In this document: piece by piece, positions 54,731 to 63,734 of the stretch | Position numbering within the stretch: position 1 is the stretch's first letter | Layout: each line of letters begins with the position of its first letter | Assembly: GCF_014202435.1 (NCBI RefSeq) | Contig: NZ_JACHGU010000001.1 | Coordinates: forward strand, 558,001-622,000 | Source: Pseudoxanthomonas broegbernensis | Lineage (GTDB): Bacteria; Pseudomonadota; Gammaproteobacteria; Xanthomonadales; Xanthomonadaceae | DNA length: 64,000 nt | Reading direction: 5' to 3' | The notes under the pieces: model-generated | Databases searched by the model: none | Told to the model about the DNA's origin: nothing | The model's input: only the letters and a program-made list of their open reading frames with translations | Position numbers and translations under genes: made by a program

Positions 54731-55449
54731 TGTGCGATGTTCCCCGGCGCGGCGGCGTTCGCCCATCCCGTCGATGCGGGGGTGTCGCCGCCGGGCAGCG
54801 GGAAGCGCAGGCGTACCTTGGTGCCGCCGAGGGTGCCGGCCTGCCAACTGATGTCGCCGTGCAACTGGCTGGCGCGGGCCTGCATGCTGCGGGTGCCGCG
54901 CCCGTGGCCGATGCGGGCCGGGTCGAAGCGGCCGTCGTCGGTCACCTCGAACACCAACTGGTCGCCGGCCACGTCGACGACCACCCGCAGGGCGTGCGGA
55001 TGGGCGTGGCGCAGGGCGTTGGTGATCGACTCGCGGCCGATGCGGAACAGGTGCATGGCCTGGGCCGGGTCGAGCGCTGGGTCGGGCAGCTCGTCGGCCT
55101 GTTGCCAGTCCAGGTCGATGCCGCGCGTTTGCAGGCGCTGCTCGGCTTCCTCGCGCAGTTGCGCCAGCACTTCCAGCAGGGTGCCTTCCACGCCGCGCTC
55201 GCGGGCGAGGATGGCGCGCAGGTCCTGCAGGATTTCGCGCACCCGTTGCTGTTCGGCGGGCGGCACGCGGTGCAGCAGGGTGAGCAGTTGGCTGCCGACG
55301 TCGTCGTGCAGGTCGTCGTGGATGCGGCGGCGCTCGGCTTCGACCGCGCGGGCGATGTCCAGTTGCCGTTGCAGGTCGGCCAGGTGCGCTTCGCTGGCGG
55401 CGGGGCGCGGCGGGCGCAGCCGTTGCAGCCAGCGTTTCATGGCGCACAT
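54727..55449 (-). CDS. Soluble histidine kinase, HisKA_3 type, without sensor domain
   Basis: 240 residues. No membrane segment or sensory domain: after ~20 residues the protein goes straight into a coiled helix and the HisKA_3 box RRIHDDLHDDVGSQLL, with the phosphoacceptor His, then a HATPase_c domain with FRIGRESITNALRHAHPHAL (N box), VTDDGRFDP and GHGRGTRSMQARASQL. It must receive its signal from another protein. Two starts are possible, 55449 (MCAMKR) or 55440 (MKRWLQ); a perfect palindrome covers both. It follows the Ser/Thr kinase gene after that gene's terminator. Confidence 0.88.
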   Translation of the reverse strand: MCAMKRWLQRLRPPRPAASEAHLADLQRQLDIARAVEAERRRIHDDLHDDVGSQLLTLLHRVPPAEQQRVREILQDLRAILARERGVEGTLLEVLAQLREEAEQRLQTRGIDLDWQQADELPDPALDPAQAMHLFRIGRESITNALRHAHPHALRVVVDVAGDQLVFEVTDDGRFDPARIGHGRGTRSMQARASQLHGDISWQAGTLGGTKVRLRFPLPGGDTPASTGWANAAAPGNIAQ

Positions 55450-55461
55450 CCATGTGCGCCA
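55440..55461. promoter_or_regulatory. Perfect palindrome over the histidine kinase start
   Basis: tggcgcacat-cc-atgtgcgcca, 10-bp perfect arms with a 2-nt spacer, covers the region of both possible start codons. In mRNA it would form a stable hairpin over the initiation region; in DNA it could be an operator. Architecture (arms plus 2-nt spacer) is like palindromes A-C but the sequence differs. Confidence 0.6.
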
Positions 55462-55483
55462 CCCTTCGGGCGGATTCGCCTTG

Positions 55484-55507
55484 AAAAACGGCTGTCCTGC
55501 CGTTTTT
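55484..55507 (-). terminator. Intrinsic terminator after the Ser/Thr kinase gene
   Basis: aaaaacggc (55484-55492), 6-nt loop, gccgttttt (55499-55507). On the minus strand the stem directly follows the kinase stop codon and ends in a five-T run. The A/T flanks make it potentially bidirectional. It separates the kinase gene from the two-component pair, so these would need a promoter of their own in the short gap or depend on read-through. Confidence 0.65.
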
Positions 55508-57886
55508 TCATGCGCTGCCCCCGGCGGCGATCAGGCGTTGGCGGTTCTTCTGCACGCGCGCGTGCTCGGGGCCGAGGCGGGCTTCCAGCACGGCTTGCGC
55601 CTTGCGCAGTTCGCGCAGGGCGTCGGCGTTGCGTCCGGCGTGGGTGAGGATTTCGCCGTAGTTGCTGCGGAAGATGCCGACGTAGGGATGGTCGTCGCCG
55701 AGCGCGCCGGCCGCCGCCTCCACCACCGCGCGCATCGTCGCCGTCGCTTCGCCGTGCTTGCCGCGCTTGGACAGCAGCATGGCGAGGTTGCTGCGCGGGG
55801 CCAGGCGTTCGGGGTGCACGTCGCCGCCCTGCGCGTCGAGGGTGGCGACGATGGTGCGCAACTGCGCTTCGGCTTCGTCCAGCCGGCCCAGGTCCTCCAG
55901 CGCGTAGGCGCGCTGGTTCATTGCCATCAGCGTGCGCGGGGCGTCGGCGCCGAAGCGTTCGCCGGTGGCGGCCACCAGCGTGTCCAGCAGCGGGCCGGCT
56001 TCTTCCAGCGCGCCGCGCTGGATCAGCAGGGCGCTGAGGTTGTTCAGCGTGACCAGGCTGCTGGGGTGGCGCTCGCCGAGGCTTTCGCGGCGCGCGGCCC
56101 AGGTCTGGCGGTAGATCGCTTCGGCCTCCTCGGTGCGGCCCAGCCGGTCGAGGATGCCGCCGAGCTGGTTGTGCGAGTACAGCGTCAGCGGGTGGCCGGC
56201 GCCGAGCGCGGCTAGGCGCCGGTCGTACACGTCGCGCGCCAGCGGTTCGGCGGCGGCGAAATCGCCCCGGTACTTGAGCAGCGCGGCGTGGTTGTGCAGC
56301 GCCGAGAGCGTGGCCGGGGCGTCGGTGCCCAGCGCGGCGCGGGCGCGGGCGACGGTCCGTTCGGAGACGGCGAAGGCATCATCGATGCGGCCGAGGCTTT
56401 CCAGGTGCGAGCCAAGTGCGATGCCGGCCTCCACTTCGCCGTTGGCGTCGCCGGTGGCGCGGGCGTCGTCCAGCAGGGCGCGCAGCAGGGTCTCGGCGGC
56501 GTCGGGATCGGCCTCGGCCTTGGCGCGCGCGGCCTCGATGGCAACGGCCAGCGTGGCGGGCGCGCGTGCGCCGTGCAGTTGCGCGGCCAGCGCCTGCGCC
56601 TCGTCCAGGCGCGGGCCTGCCAGTGCCGGCTCGCCCAGGTGCAGCAGCGCGGTGCCGAGGGTGCGCGCCAGCGAGTGCCGTACTTCCGCGGGCAGCGTGG
56701 CGGCGCGGCTCTGGTAGCCGGCATTGGTGGTGGCCAGCCATTCGCGCACGCGGATGTCGCTGCCGGCCCCGTGTTCCGGGTCGGCCGAGAGCAGCATGTC
56801 GGTGAGGAAGGCGTTGACGCTGTCGCGTTCGGCGAGGCGCAGTTCGGCGTTGCGGCGGGCGTCGGCCTCGGCCAGGGCCATGCGGGTGGAGACCGCGGTG
56901 GCCGCCACCAGGGTCGCGGCCACCGCGGCCACGGCCCAGGACAGGGCGCGGTGGCGGCGCACGAACAGCCGCAGCACGCGCCAGGCGCCGGGCGGGGCGG
57001 CCTCGACCGGGCGGCCCTCCAGCCAGCGGCGCAGGTCGTCGGCCAGCTCGGCGGCCGAGCCGTAGCGGTCGGCCGGGTCGTGGGCGATGGCCTTCATCGC
57101 CACCGTCTCCAGCTCGCCCCGGGCCGCCGGGGCGATGCGGCCCAGCGGCACCGGATCGCGCGTGGCGACGATCCGCATCGCCGCGACCACCGAGGTGGCC
57201 TCGGCCAGGCCCGGGTACGGCAGCGCGCCGCCGAGCAACTCGTAGGCGATCACGCCCAGCGCGTAGACGTCCCAGCGCGGGTCGGTCGCGGCGCTGCCGT
57301 CGAGCTGTTCGGGGCTCATGTAGGGCAGGGTGCCCAGCACCGCGCCGGCGGCGGTCATGCGGGTCAGGTCGCCGCGCTCCAGGGCGGCGGCGATGCCGAA
57401 GTCGATGATGTGCGGGCGGTCCTGGGCATCGACCAGGATGTTGGACGGCTTGAGGTCGCGGTGGATCACTCCGCGCGTATGGGCGAAGTGCACCGCGCGG
57501 CACAGCGATTCGAGCAGGCGCACCCGCTGCGCCGGTGCGGGCGCGGCGGCGGCCCAGGCGTTGAGCGGGCGGCCTTCCACGTACTCCATCGCCAGCCACG
57601 GCACCGGGCCGGTGGGGCCGTCGACCGTGCCCGAGTCGTACAGCCGGGCGATGCCGGGGTGTTCGAGCATGGCCAGCAGCTCCACCTCGCGGCGGAAGCG
57701 CTGCTGCAGTTCGCCGCCGGCCAGGCTGCCGTTGAGGATCTTCAGCGCCACCGTGCGCTGCGGCTCGGCCTGGCGCGCCAGCCATACCGTGCCGTGGCCG
57801 CCCGCGCCCAGCGGCGACAGCCGCTCGAAGCGGCCGAACCTGCCGCCGCCCTGTACCGCCTCCCCGTCGACCATGGCGATCCGCAT
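55508..57886 (-). CDS. Membrane Ser/Thr protein kinase with TPR repeats
   Basis: 792 residues. Kinase domain of PknB type at the N-terminus: glycine loop LGAGGHGTVWLARQ, Lys in VALKILNG, catalytic loop VIHRDLKPSNILVD, DFGIAAALE, and activation segment LGTLPYMSPEQLDG; all key residues are present. One membrane helix (~335-355, SWAVAAVAATLVAATAVS) follows, then ~430 residues of TPR-type helices (LSALHNHAALLKYRGDFAAA, LYSHNQLGGILDRLGRTEEA, LVTLNNLSALLIQRGALEEA). The TPR part should lie in the periplasm. Start 57886 (MRIAMV) or 57874 (MVDGEA). Lies just upstream of the histidine kinase-regulator pair. Confidence 0.9.
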   Translation of the reverse strand: MRIAMVDGEAVQGGGRFGRFERLSPLGAGGHGTVWLARQAEPQRTVALKILNGSLAGGELQQRFRREVELLAMLEHPGIARLYDSGTVDGPTGPVPWLAMEYVEGRPLNAWAAAAPAPAQRVRLLESLCRAVHFAHTRGVIHRDLKPSNILVDAQDRPHIIDFGIAAALERGDLTRMTAAGAVLGTLPYMSPEQLDGSAATDPRWDVYALGVIAYELLGGALPYPGLAEATSVVAAMRIVATRDPVPLGRIAPAARGELETVAMKAIAHDPADRYGSAAELADDLRRWLEGRPVEAAPPGAWRVLRLFVRRHRALSWAVAAVAATLVAATAVSTRMALAEADARRNAELRLAERDSVNAFLTDMLLSADPEHGAGSDIRVREWLATTNAGYQSRAATLPAEVRHSLARTLGTALLHLGEPALAGPRLDEAQALAAQLHGARAPATLAVAIEAARAKAEADPDAAETLLRALLDDARATGDANGEVEAGIALGSHLESLGRIDDAFAVSERTVARARAALGTDAPATLSALHNHAALLKYRGDFAAAEPLARDVYDRRLAALGAGHPLTLYSHNQLGGILDRLGRTEEAEAIYRQTWAARRESLGERHPSSLVTLNNLSALLIQRGALEEAGPLLDTLVAATGERFGADAPRTLMAMNQRAYALEDLGRLDEAEAQLRTIVATLDAQGGDVHPERLAPRSNLAMLLSKRGKHGEATATMRAVVEAAAGALGDDHPYVGIFRSNYGEILTHAGRNADALRELRKAQAVLEARLGPEHARVQKNRQRLIAAGGSA

Positions 57887-58111
57887 TCCCCCGAGTGCTG
57901 GCGCATTGTAGGAGCAAATCCGCCGTTTCCGCGCCATCCCCGTGCCGCCCCCGACCGGTGTCCACCCAAGGCCGCCGGGGCCGGCGCAGCGCTCGCGCAG
58001 CCCCGGCCGGAACGCGGCCCCGCGATTGCGATTGCAAGTGATTCCGATTGAAACATCGCCGCGACCGTTGCGGCACACTGCATGCCGGAATCACCCGCGG
58101 AGTCTGCGACC

Positions 58112-58600
58112 ATGAAAGGCCACCCCGACGTCATCGAATGCCTCAAGGAACTGCTGCGCGGGGAGCTGGCCGCGCGCGACCAGTATTTCCTGCACTCGCG
58201 CCGCTACGAGGACCAGGGCCTGAAGGCGCTGTACGCGCGCATGGACCACGAGATGCAGGAGGAAACCGAGCACGCCGACGCGATCCTGCGCCGGATCCTG
58301 TTCCTGGAGGGCGACCCGGACATGCGCCCGCATCCCTTCACTCCGGGCAAGACGGTGTTGGAGATGCTGGAGGCCGACCTGGAGGTCGAGTACCGGGTCC
58401 GGGCCAACCTCGCCGCGGCGATGAAGCTGTGCGAGGACCGGCAGGACTATGTGAGCCGCGACATGCTGCTGGTCCAGCTCAAGGACACCGAGGAAGACCA
58501 TGCCTGGTGGCTGGAGCAGCAACTGGGCCTGATCAAGCGCATCGGCCTGGAGAACTACCAGTTGTCGAAGATCGACGGCGGCGCGCCGGCCCACGGCTGA
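58112..58600 (+). CDS. bfr: Bacterioferritin, heme-ligand Met52 replaced by Thr
   Basis: 162 residues. The start at 58112 ([15 protein letters not shown]) aligns with E. coli Bfr numbering without gaps through the first 60 residues. Ferroxidase ligands are conserved: Glu18, Glu51, His54, and in the second half the Glu of LALE-equivalent LEVEY and the Glu/His of [11 protein letters not shown]. The position of the axial heme ligand Met52 is Thr (EETEHAD against E. coli DEMKHAD). So iron oxidation and storage are expected but heme binding at the subunit interface is doubtful. Upstream (58020-58055) three cgattg units stand in the divergent gap with the kinase gene. Confidence 0.93.
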   Translation: MKGHPDVIECLKELLRGELAARDQYFLHSRRYEDQGLKALYARMDHEMQEETEHADAILRRILFLEGDPDMRPHPFTPGKTVLEMLEADLEVEYRVRANLAAAMKLCEDRQDYVSRDMLLVQLKDTEEDHAWWLEQQLGLIKRIGLENYQLSKIDGGAPAHG

Positions 58601-58653
58601 GCCGCCCGGCGGCGGCGCGCGCCGCATCGTCCGCCGCGCGTCGCCCGGGCGGG

Positions 58654-60897
58654 CTACTGCACCTCCAGCCCGTCCACCTTCTGCCACCCGCGCGGCAGCA
58701 ATCCACCGCGGGTGGCGCGCGTTCCGAGGTAGGGCTCCAGGTCCTTGAACGACAGCGACATGGTGCGCTGGCCGCTGCGTACCTGCAGGGTCTGCCCCGG
58801 CGCGACCGCGGCGATGGCCACCACCCGCTCGGTGCCGAGCCTGGCCTTGGGGATGTCGATCAGCTTGTTGCCCTTGCCCTTGTCCAGCTCCGGCAGTTCG
58901 CCGGCGGGGATCGCCAGCAGGTGGCCGGCGCTGGTGACCGCGACGATGCGGTCCGCCTCCACGCTGGATAGCGCCGCCGGCTGCAGCACGCGCGCGTTCG
59001 GGGTGAGGTTGAGCATGGCCTTGCCGGCCTTGTGGCGGCCGGTCAGGTTCTCGAAGCGGGTGACGAAGCCGTAGCCGTGCGAGGACGCCAGCACGAAGCG
59101 GCTATCGCCGTCGCCGCTGGCCAGCGCCTGGAAGCTCGCCCCGGCGGCCGGCGCGAAGCGCCCGGTCAGCGGCTCGCCGTTGCCGCGCGCCGAGGGCAGG
59201 CCGTGCACGATGGTGGAATAGCTGCGGCCCTGCGAATCGAGGAAGGCCACCTGCTGGGTGCTGCGGCTGCGCACCGCCGCCAGCAGCGCGTCGCCGTCGC
59301 GGTAGGACAGGCCGGCCGCATCGATGTCGTGGCCCTTGGCCGCGCGCACCCAGCCCTTCTCCGACAGCACCACGGTCATCGGCTCGCTGGGCACCAGCTC
59401 GGTCTGGTCGATGGCGTGCGCGGCCCCGCGCAGCACCAGCGGCGAGCGGCGCGCGTCGCCGAACTTCTTCGCGTCGGCCAGCAGTTCCTCCTTGACCAGC
59501 TTCTTCAGCTTCGCCGGGCTGCCCAGGATGGCCAGTAGGCGCTCCAGTTCCTTGGCCAGCTCGTCCTGCTCGCCGCGGATCTTCATTTCCTCCAGCCGCG
59601 CGAGCTGCTTGAGCCGGGTGTCGAGGATGTAGTCGGCCTGTTCCTCGCTCAGGCCGAAGCGGGCGATCAGCGCCGCCCGGGGCTCGTCCTCGGTGCGGAT
59701 GATGCGGATCACCTCGTCCAGGTTGAGGAAGGCCACCAGCAGGCCCTCCAGCAGGTGCAAGCGGCGCTCGACCTTCTCCTGGCGGTGCTTCAGCCGGCGG
59801 GTGACGGTGTTGGTGCGGAACGTCAGCCATTCCTGCAGCAGCGTCTTCAGGCTCTTCACCGCCGGGCGGCCGTCCAGGCCGATCACGTTGAGGTTGACCC
59901 GGTAGCTCTTCTCCAGGTCGGTGGTGACGAACAGGTGGCCCATCAATTGTTCGGCGTCCACCCGGCTGGAGCGCGGCACCAGCACCACCCGCACCGGGTT
60001 GGCGTGGTCGGACTCGTCGCGGATGTCCTCCAGCCACGGCAGCTTCTTGGCCCGCATCTGCGCGGCGATCTGCTCGATCACCTTGGACGGGGACACCTGG
60101 TAGGGCAGGGCGGTGACGACGAAGTTGCCGTTCTCCTTTTGCCAGGTGGCGCGGGCGCGCACGCTGCCCAGGCCGGTCTCGTACATCGCGCGCAGCTCGG
60201 CCGGGGGGGTGATGATCTCCGCGCTGGTCGGGTAGTCCGGGCCGCGCACGTGCTCGCACAGGTCGGCGACGCTGGCTTGCGGGTCGTCGATCAGGCGCAC
60301 GCAGGCGCTGACGATCTCGCCCAGGTTGTGCGGCGGCACGTCGGTGGCCATGCCGACCGCGATGCCGGTGGTGCCGTTGAGCAGCAGGTGCGGCAGCCGT
60401 GCCGGCATCCAGCCCGGCTCCTCCAGGGTGCCGTCGAAGTTGGGGTTCCAGTCCACCGTGCCGTGGGCCAGCTCGCCCAGCAGCACCTCGGCGATGGGGG
60501 TGAGCTTGGACTCGGTGTAGCGCATGGCCGCGAACGACTTGGGGTCGTCCGTGGAACCGAAGTTGCCCTGGCCCTCGATCAGCGGGTAGCGGTAGGAGAA
60601 CGGCTGGGCCATCAGCACCAGCGCCTCGTAGCAGGCGCTGTCGCCGTGCGGATGGTACTTGCCGATGACGTCGCCCACGGTACGCGCGGACTTCTTCGGC
60701 TTGGAGGCAGCGTTCAACCCCAGCTCGCTCATCGCGTAGACGATGCGCCGCTGCACCGGCTTGAGCCCGTCGCCGACGAAGGGCAGGGCGCGGTCCAGGA
60801 CCACGTACATCGAGTAGTCCAGGTAGGCGCGCTCGGCGTACTCGCGCAGCGGGATCTGTTCGAAGCCGTGGAAGGAGGGGGGGAGGGTGTCGGTCAT
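58654..60897 (-). CDS. parC: DNA topoisomerase IV subunit A
   Basis: 747 residues. ParC decatenates daughter chromosomes with ParE. Seen: [20 protein letters not shown], the quinolone-resistance region [20 protein letters not shown] with Ser and Glu in the sensitive (wild-type) state, the catalytic Tyr in [10 protein letters not shown], and [17 protein letters not shown]. The C-terminal beta-pinwheel repeats (e.g. [13 protein letters not shown]) are those of ParC. Convergent with bfr; GC-rich hairpin-forming sequence fills the 53-bp gap. Confidence 0.97.
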   Translation of the reverse strand: MTDTLPPSFHGFEQIPLREYAERAYLDYSMYVVLDRALPFVGDGLKPVQRRIVYAMSELGLNAASKPKKSARTVGDVIGKYHPHGDSACYEALVLMAQPFSYRYPLIEGQGNFGSTDDPKSFAAMRYTESKLTPIAEVLLGELAHGTVDWNPNFDGTLEEPGWMPARLPHLLLNGTTGIAVGMATDVPPHNLGEIVSACVRLIDDPQASVADLCEHVRGPDYPTSAEIITPPAELRAMYETGLGSVRARATWQKENGNFVVTALPYQVSPSKVIEQIAAQMRAKKLPWLEDIRDESDHANPVRVVLVPRSSRVDAEQLMGHLFVTTDLEKSYRVNLNVIGLDGRPAVKSLKTLLQEWLTFRTNTVTRRLKHRQEKVERRLHLLEGLLVAFLNLDEVIRIIRTEDEPRAALIARFGLSEEQADYILDTRLKQLARLEEMKIRGEQDELAKELERLLAILGSPAKLKKLVKEELLADAKKFGDARRSPLVLRGAAHAIDQTELVPSEPMTVVLSEKGWVRAAKGHDIDAAGLSYRDGDALLAAVRSRSTQQVAFLDSQGRSYSTIVHGLPSARGNGEPLTGRFAPAAGASFQALASGDGDSRFVLASSHGYGFVTRFENLTGRHKAGKAMLNLTPNARVLQPAALSSVEADRIVAVTSAGHLLAIPAGELPELDKGKGNKLIDIPKARLGTERVVAIAAVAPGQTLQVRSGQRTMSLSFKDLEPYLGTRATRGGLLPRGWQKVDGLEVQ

Positions 60898-60969
60898 GGG
60901 CGAAGCGGAGGCCGGGAATGCGTGGCCTGCGATTCTACCCGCCGCGGCCTGGCCGGCCGCGGCGGCGTT

Positions 60970-61467
60970 TCAGCTCATCGCGGACGGCGCGTCGTAGGGA
61001 AGCCGCTTCGCGCCGGCCTCCTCCATCGCCCTGAGGGTCTCGGGGAGCATGGTGTCGTCCTCGTCGATCAGGATCAGGATGTTGCCGGCGTCGATCTGTT
61101 TCTCGAAGCGCCTGCGCACCGGGTCCTGGACCCCCGCGCCCATCAGGGACGCCGCCAGCCCGCCGATGGCCGCGCCCACCCCGGTGCCCAGCAGCACCGC
61201 CAGCGGGCCGGCGCCGTGCACGGCCATCACGATCAAGGACGCGGCCAGGCCCAGGATGCCGCCCCCGGCGACGCCGCGGAGGGCGGCCGGGATGAAGTCG
61301 CTGTCCGCCATCTTCCTGCGGTCGTGGATCTGGCGGGCCTCGATGTCGGACCGGGCCACGACATGGATGTCGTCGTCGGGAGTGCCGTGGGCGAGCGCGG
61401 CGCGCACGGCCCGGTGGGCCTGCGCCATGTCGGCGGTCAGGAAGACGTGTCGGTGCCTGGTAGCCAT
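60970..61467 (-). CDS. Glycine-zipper membrane protein (DUF1269-like)
   Basis: 165 residues from ATG 61467 (AGGAG 7 nt upstream). A soluble N-terminal part (RHRHVFLTADMAQAHRAV ... DDDIHVVARSDIEARQI) is followed by two Gly-rich hydrophobic segments (AGGGILGLAASLIVMAVH and GTGVGAAIGGLAASLMGAGV) and a C-terminal strand NILILIDEDD. The layout is that of DUF1269-type proteins, often linked to stress responses; role unknown. The 290 bp up to the ABC1 kinase gene (61468-61758) show no gene. Confidence 0.7.
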   Translation of the reverse strand: MATRHRHVFLTADMAQAHRAVRAALAHGTPDDDIHVVARSDIEARQIHDRRKMADSDFIPAALRGVAGGGILGLAASLIVMAVHGAGPLAVLLGTGVGAAIGGLAASLMGAGVQDPVRRRFEKQIDAGNILILIDEDDTMLPETLRAMEEAGAKRLPYDAPSAMS

Positions 61468-61758
61468 GGGATATCTCCTGCTTCCTCGCCGAGGGGCGGC
61501 GCTCGCCAGGCCCGGCCTGCGCCGATGGCGCCGCCCGGACCGCCGGTGCGAACGGCTGCGATCCCGCAGCCGGAACGATGTCCGCGACGGCCGATATCGA
61601 TTGGGCCACACGGCCCGTGGAGGCGGGATCACGCCACCGTGCACGCACCGTAAAGGCGCCCGGGCGCGGGGTGGCGGCGCGCACCGGTGTGCCGGCGATG
61701 CGAGCCCGGGGCTTCCTCGTTTCCCGGGTGGATCGATCGCGGTTCCCGGCGGCGCCCG

Positions 61759-63450
61759 CTACCGCGGCCCGTGTTCCTCGCGGGCCCGTGCCCGGTGGTC
61801 GCTCAGCAGCGAGCTGGCGACGATCCCGCACCCCAGCCCGACGCCCAGCAGGAAGAACAGCAGCGCCAGCAGCGGGTACCCGAGCAGCGTATGCGTGGCC
61901 GGAACCCGCATGATCAGCGCCGAGGCCATGATCAGCGATGCGGCGATGACACCCACGGCGATGCGGTTGGCGATCTTCTGCAGGTTCTCCATCAGCCGCG
62001 AGTTCTCCAGCCCGGTCAGCCGGACCTGGAACCGGTTCTCGGCCACCAGCGAGAGGATGTCGGAAAGCTTGCGCGGCCCGTCGCGCAGCAGCGACTGCAC
62101 CTCCATCAGCTCGCTGGCCAGGTTGGGCGAGGACAGCGACTTGCGCAGCCGGGCGCGCATGACGTGCTGCAACTGGTCCTCCACCACCCGCTGGGTGTCC
62201 AGGCTGGGGGAGAGGTAGTGGCACGCCGTGTCCAGGTTGAGCAGTGCCTTGCCCAGCAGGCTCAGTTCCGGCGAGGTGCGCAACCCGCAGCGCGTGCCGA
62301 TGCGGACCAGTTCCAGCACGGTGCGCCCTTCGGACATCGAGCCGCGGTGCGCGGCGTAGCGCGAGATGAGCTGGCCGACCTCGCGCATGTAGCGCGGCTC
62401 GTCGTAGTCCTCCAGGCGCACGCCCAGGGCGATGCTCTCCTCGGCCACCTGCTCGCCGCGTCCGTCCACCGCGGCGAACAGCAGCTTGAGCAGGCGGTCG
62501 CGCTGCTTGGGCGGCACGTTGGCGACCATGCCCAGGTCGAAGATCGCCAGCCTGCCGTCGTCGGTCACCCGCAGGTTGCCGGGATGCGGGTCGGCGTGGA
62601 TCTCGCCGTGCACGAACACCTGGTCCAGGAACGCGCGCAGCAGCTCCTCGGCCAGCGGCGTCATCGACTGCTCGGTGCGGCGCAGGCCCGGGATCTCGTC
62701 CACGCGCACCCCGCCCGCCCGTTCCATCGTCAGCACCCGGCGCGCGGTGTAGTCCCAGTACGGCTGCGGTACCCACAGGCGCGGGAAGTGGCGCATGTGC
62801 GCGCGGAAGCGTTCCAGGTTCTCCGCCTCGGCCACGTAGTCCAGCTCGGCCATGAGCGTGCGCGAGAACTCGTCCAGCCACTCGGCGAAGTGCACGTGCC
62901 GGCCGATCCGGGTGAACCGGTCCGCCGCGCCGGCGAAGCCGCGCAGCAGGTCCAGGTCGCCGAGCAGGCGCTGGGCGACGTCGGGGCGCTGCACCTTGAC
63001 CGCGACCGCGCGCCCGTCGCGAAGGGTGGCGGCATGCACCTGCGCCAGCGAGGCGCAGCCTAGCGGCCGCTCGTCGAAATCGGCGAACGCCTTGCCGATG
63101 CGCACTCCCAGTTCGGCCTCCACCTGCGCGCGGATGAGCGGGAACGGCACCGCCGCCACGTTCTCCTGCATCCGTTCCAGGGCCTCGGCGTAGGCGGGCG
63201 GCACGATGTCCGGGCGCGTGGACAGCATCTGCCCGAGCTTGACGAAGGTCGGACCCATGGCCTCGAGCTCGTTGGCGAACTCGGCCGGGCTTCCTTCTCC
63301 CGCGGACTCGACCTCGGTGGGCGCGGAAATGGACAGGCCGGAGAACACGCCGGAATTCCGGTAGCGGAACAGGAAGCGGAGGATGGCGCCGCGCCGCGCC
63401 ATCTTCCCGGGTGCGTTGCCGGTGGCGACGGAATGTGCTTCGGAGTCCAT
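61759..63450 (-). CDS. ABC1/UbiB-family atypical kinase
   Basis: 563 residues from ATG 63450 (GAGGA 6 nt upstream). Family motifs: GPTFVKLGQMLSTRPDIVPP (KxGQ), LGCASLAQVHAATLRDGRAV (Ala-rich loop), VAVKVQRPDV (Lys), HGEIHADPHPGNLRV (HADPHPGN loop) and LAIFDLGMVANV (DLG instead of DFG). Two membrane helices close the protein (about 510-555). UbiB-type proteins are needed for ubiquinone synthesis in Proteobacteria, but this gene is not next to ubiE/ubiJ, so it may be one of the additional ABC1 paralogues found in many genomes. Confidence 0.88.
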   Translation of the reverse strand: MDSEAHSVATGNAPGKMARRGAILRFLFRYRNSGVFSGLSISAPTEVESAGEGSPAEFANELEAMGPTFVKLGQMLSTRPDIVPPAYAEALERMQENVAAVPFPLIRAQVEAELGVRIGKAFADFDERPLGCASLAQVHAATLRDGRAVAVKVQRPDVAQRLLGDLDLLRGFAGAADRFTRIGRHVHFAEWLDEFSRTLMAELDYVAEAENLERFRAHMRHFPRLWVPQPYWDYTARRVLTMERAGGVRVDEIPGLRRTEQSMTPLAEELLRAFLDQVFVHGEIHADPHPGNLRVTDDGRLAIFDLGMVANVPPKQRDRLLKLLFAAVDGRGEQVAEESIALGVRLEDYDEPRYMREVGQLISRYAAHRGSMSEGRTVLELVRIGTRCGLRTSPELSLLGKALLNLDTACHYLSPSLDTQRVVEDQLQHVMRARLRKSLSSPNLASELMEVQSLLRDGPRKLSDILSLVAENRFQVRLTGLENSRLMENLQKIANRIAVGVIAASLIMASALIMRVPATHTLLGYPLLALLFFLLGVGLGCGIVASSLLSDHRARAREEHGPR

Positions 63451-63734
63451 GCCTGTCCTCGATCCCGGGGCGATCCGGATTGTCCACCGCACGTCCGTGA
63501 CCGGGGGATGAAGCCCATGGCCCGCACGCGCGGCCGCCACGCGCAATTCACGCGCTTGTTAGACCGGCGTGGATTCGGCGCGCCGCGCTCGTCATGGGAA
63601 ACGAATCCGCCCGCCCGGACGATGCTCGCGAGGCGGCCCAGGTGCGCCTGGCAGTGCGGCGCGCGTTTACGGACGCACCTGCCCACGGACGCGCGCCACG
63701 CCCCGCAATCCAGTATTCGAGGGAGGTCGACAGG

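Noticed and set aside
54761-54784. catcccgtcgatgcgggggtg inside the histidine kinase gene as a fourth operator copy
   Set aside because: Arms have several mismatches and the site is inside coding sequence; treated as chance.
45035-57886. Anti-phage defence island
   Set aside because: No nuclease, NTPase, toxin, reverse transcriptase or other defence hallmark, and most products carry export signals.
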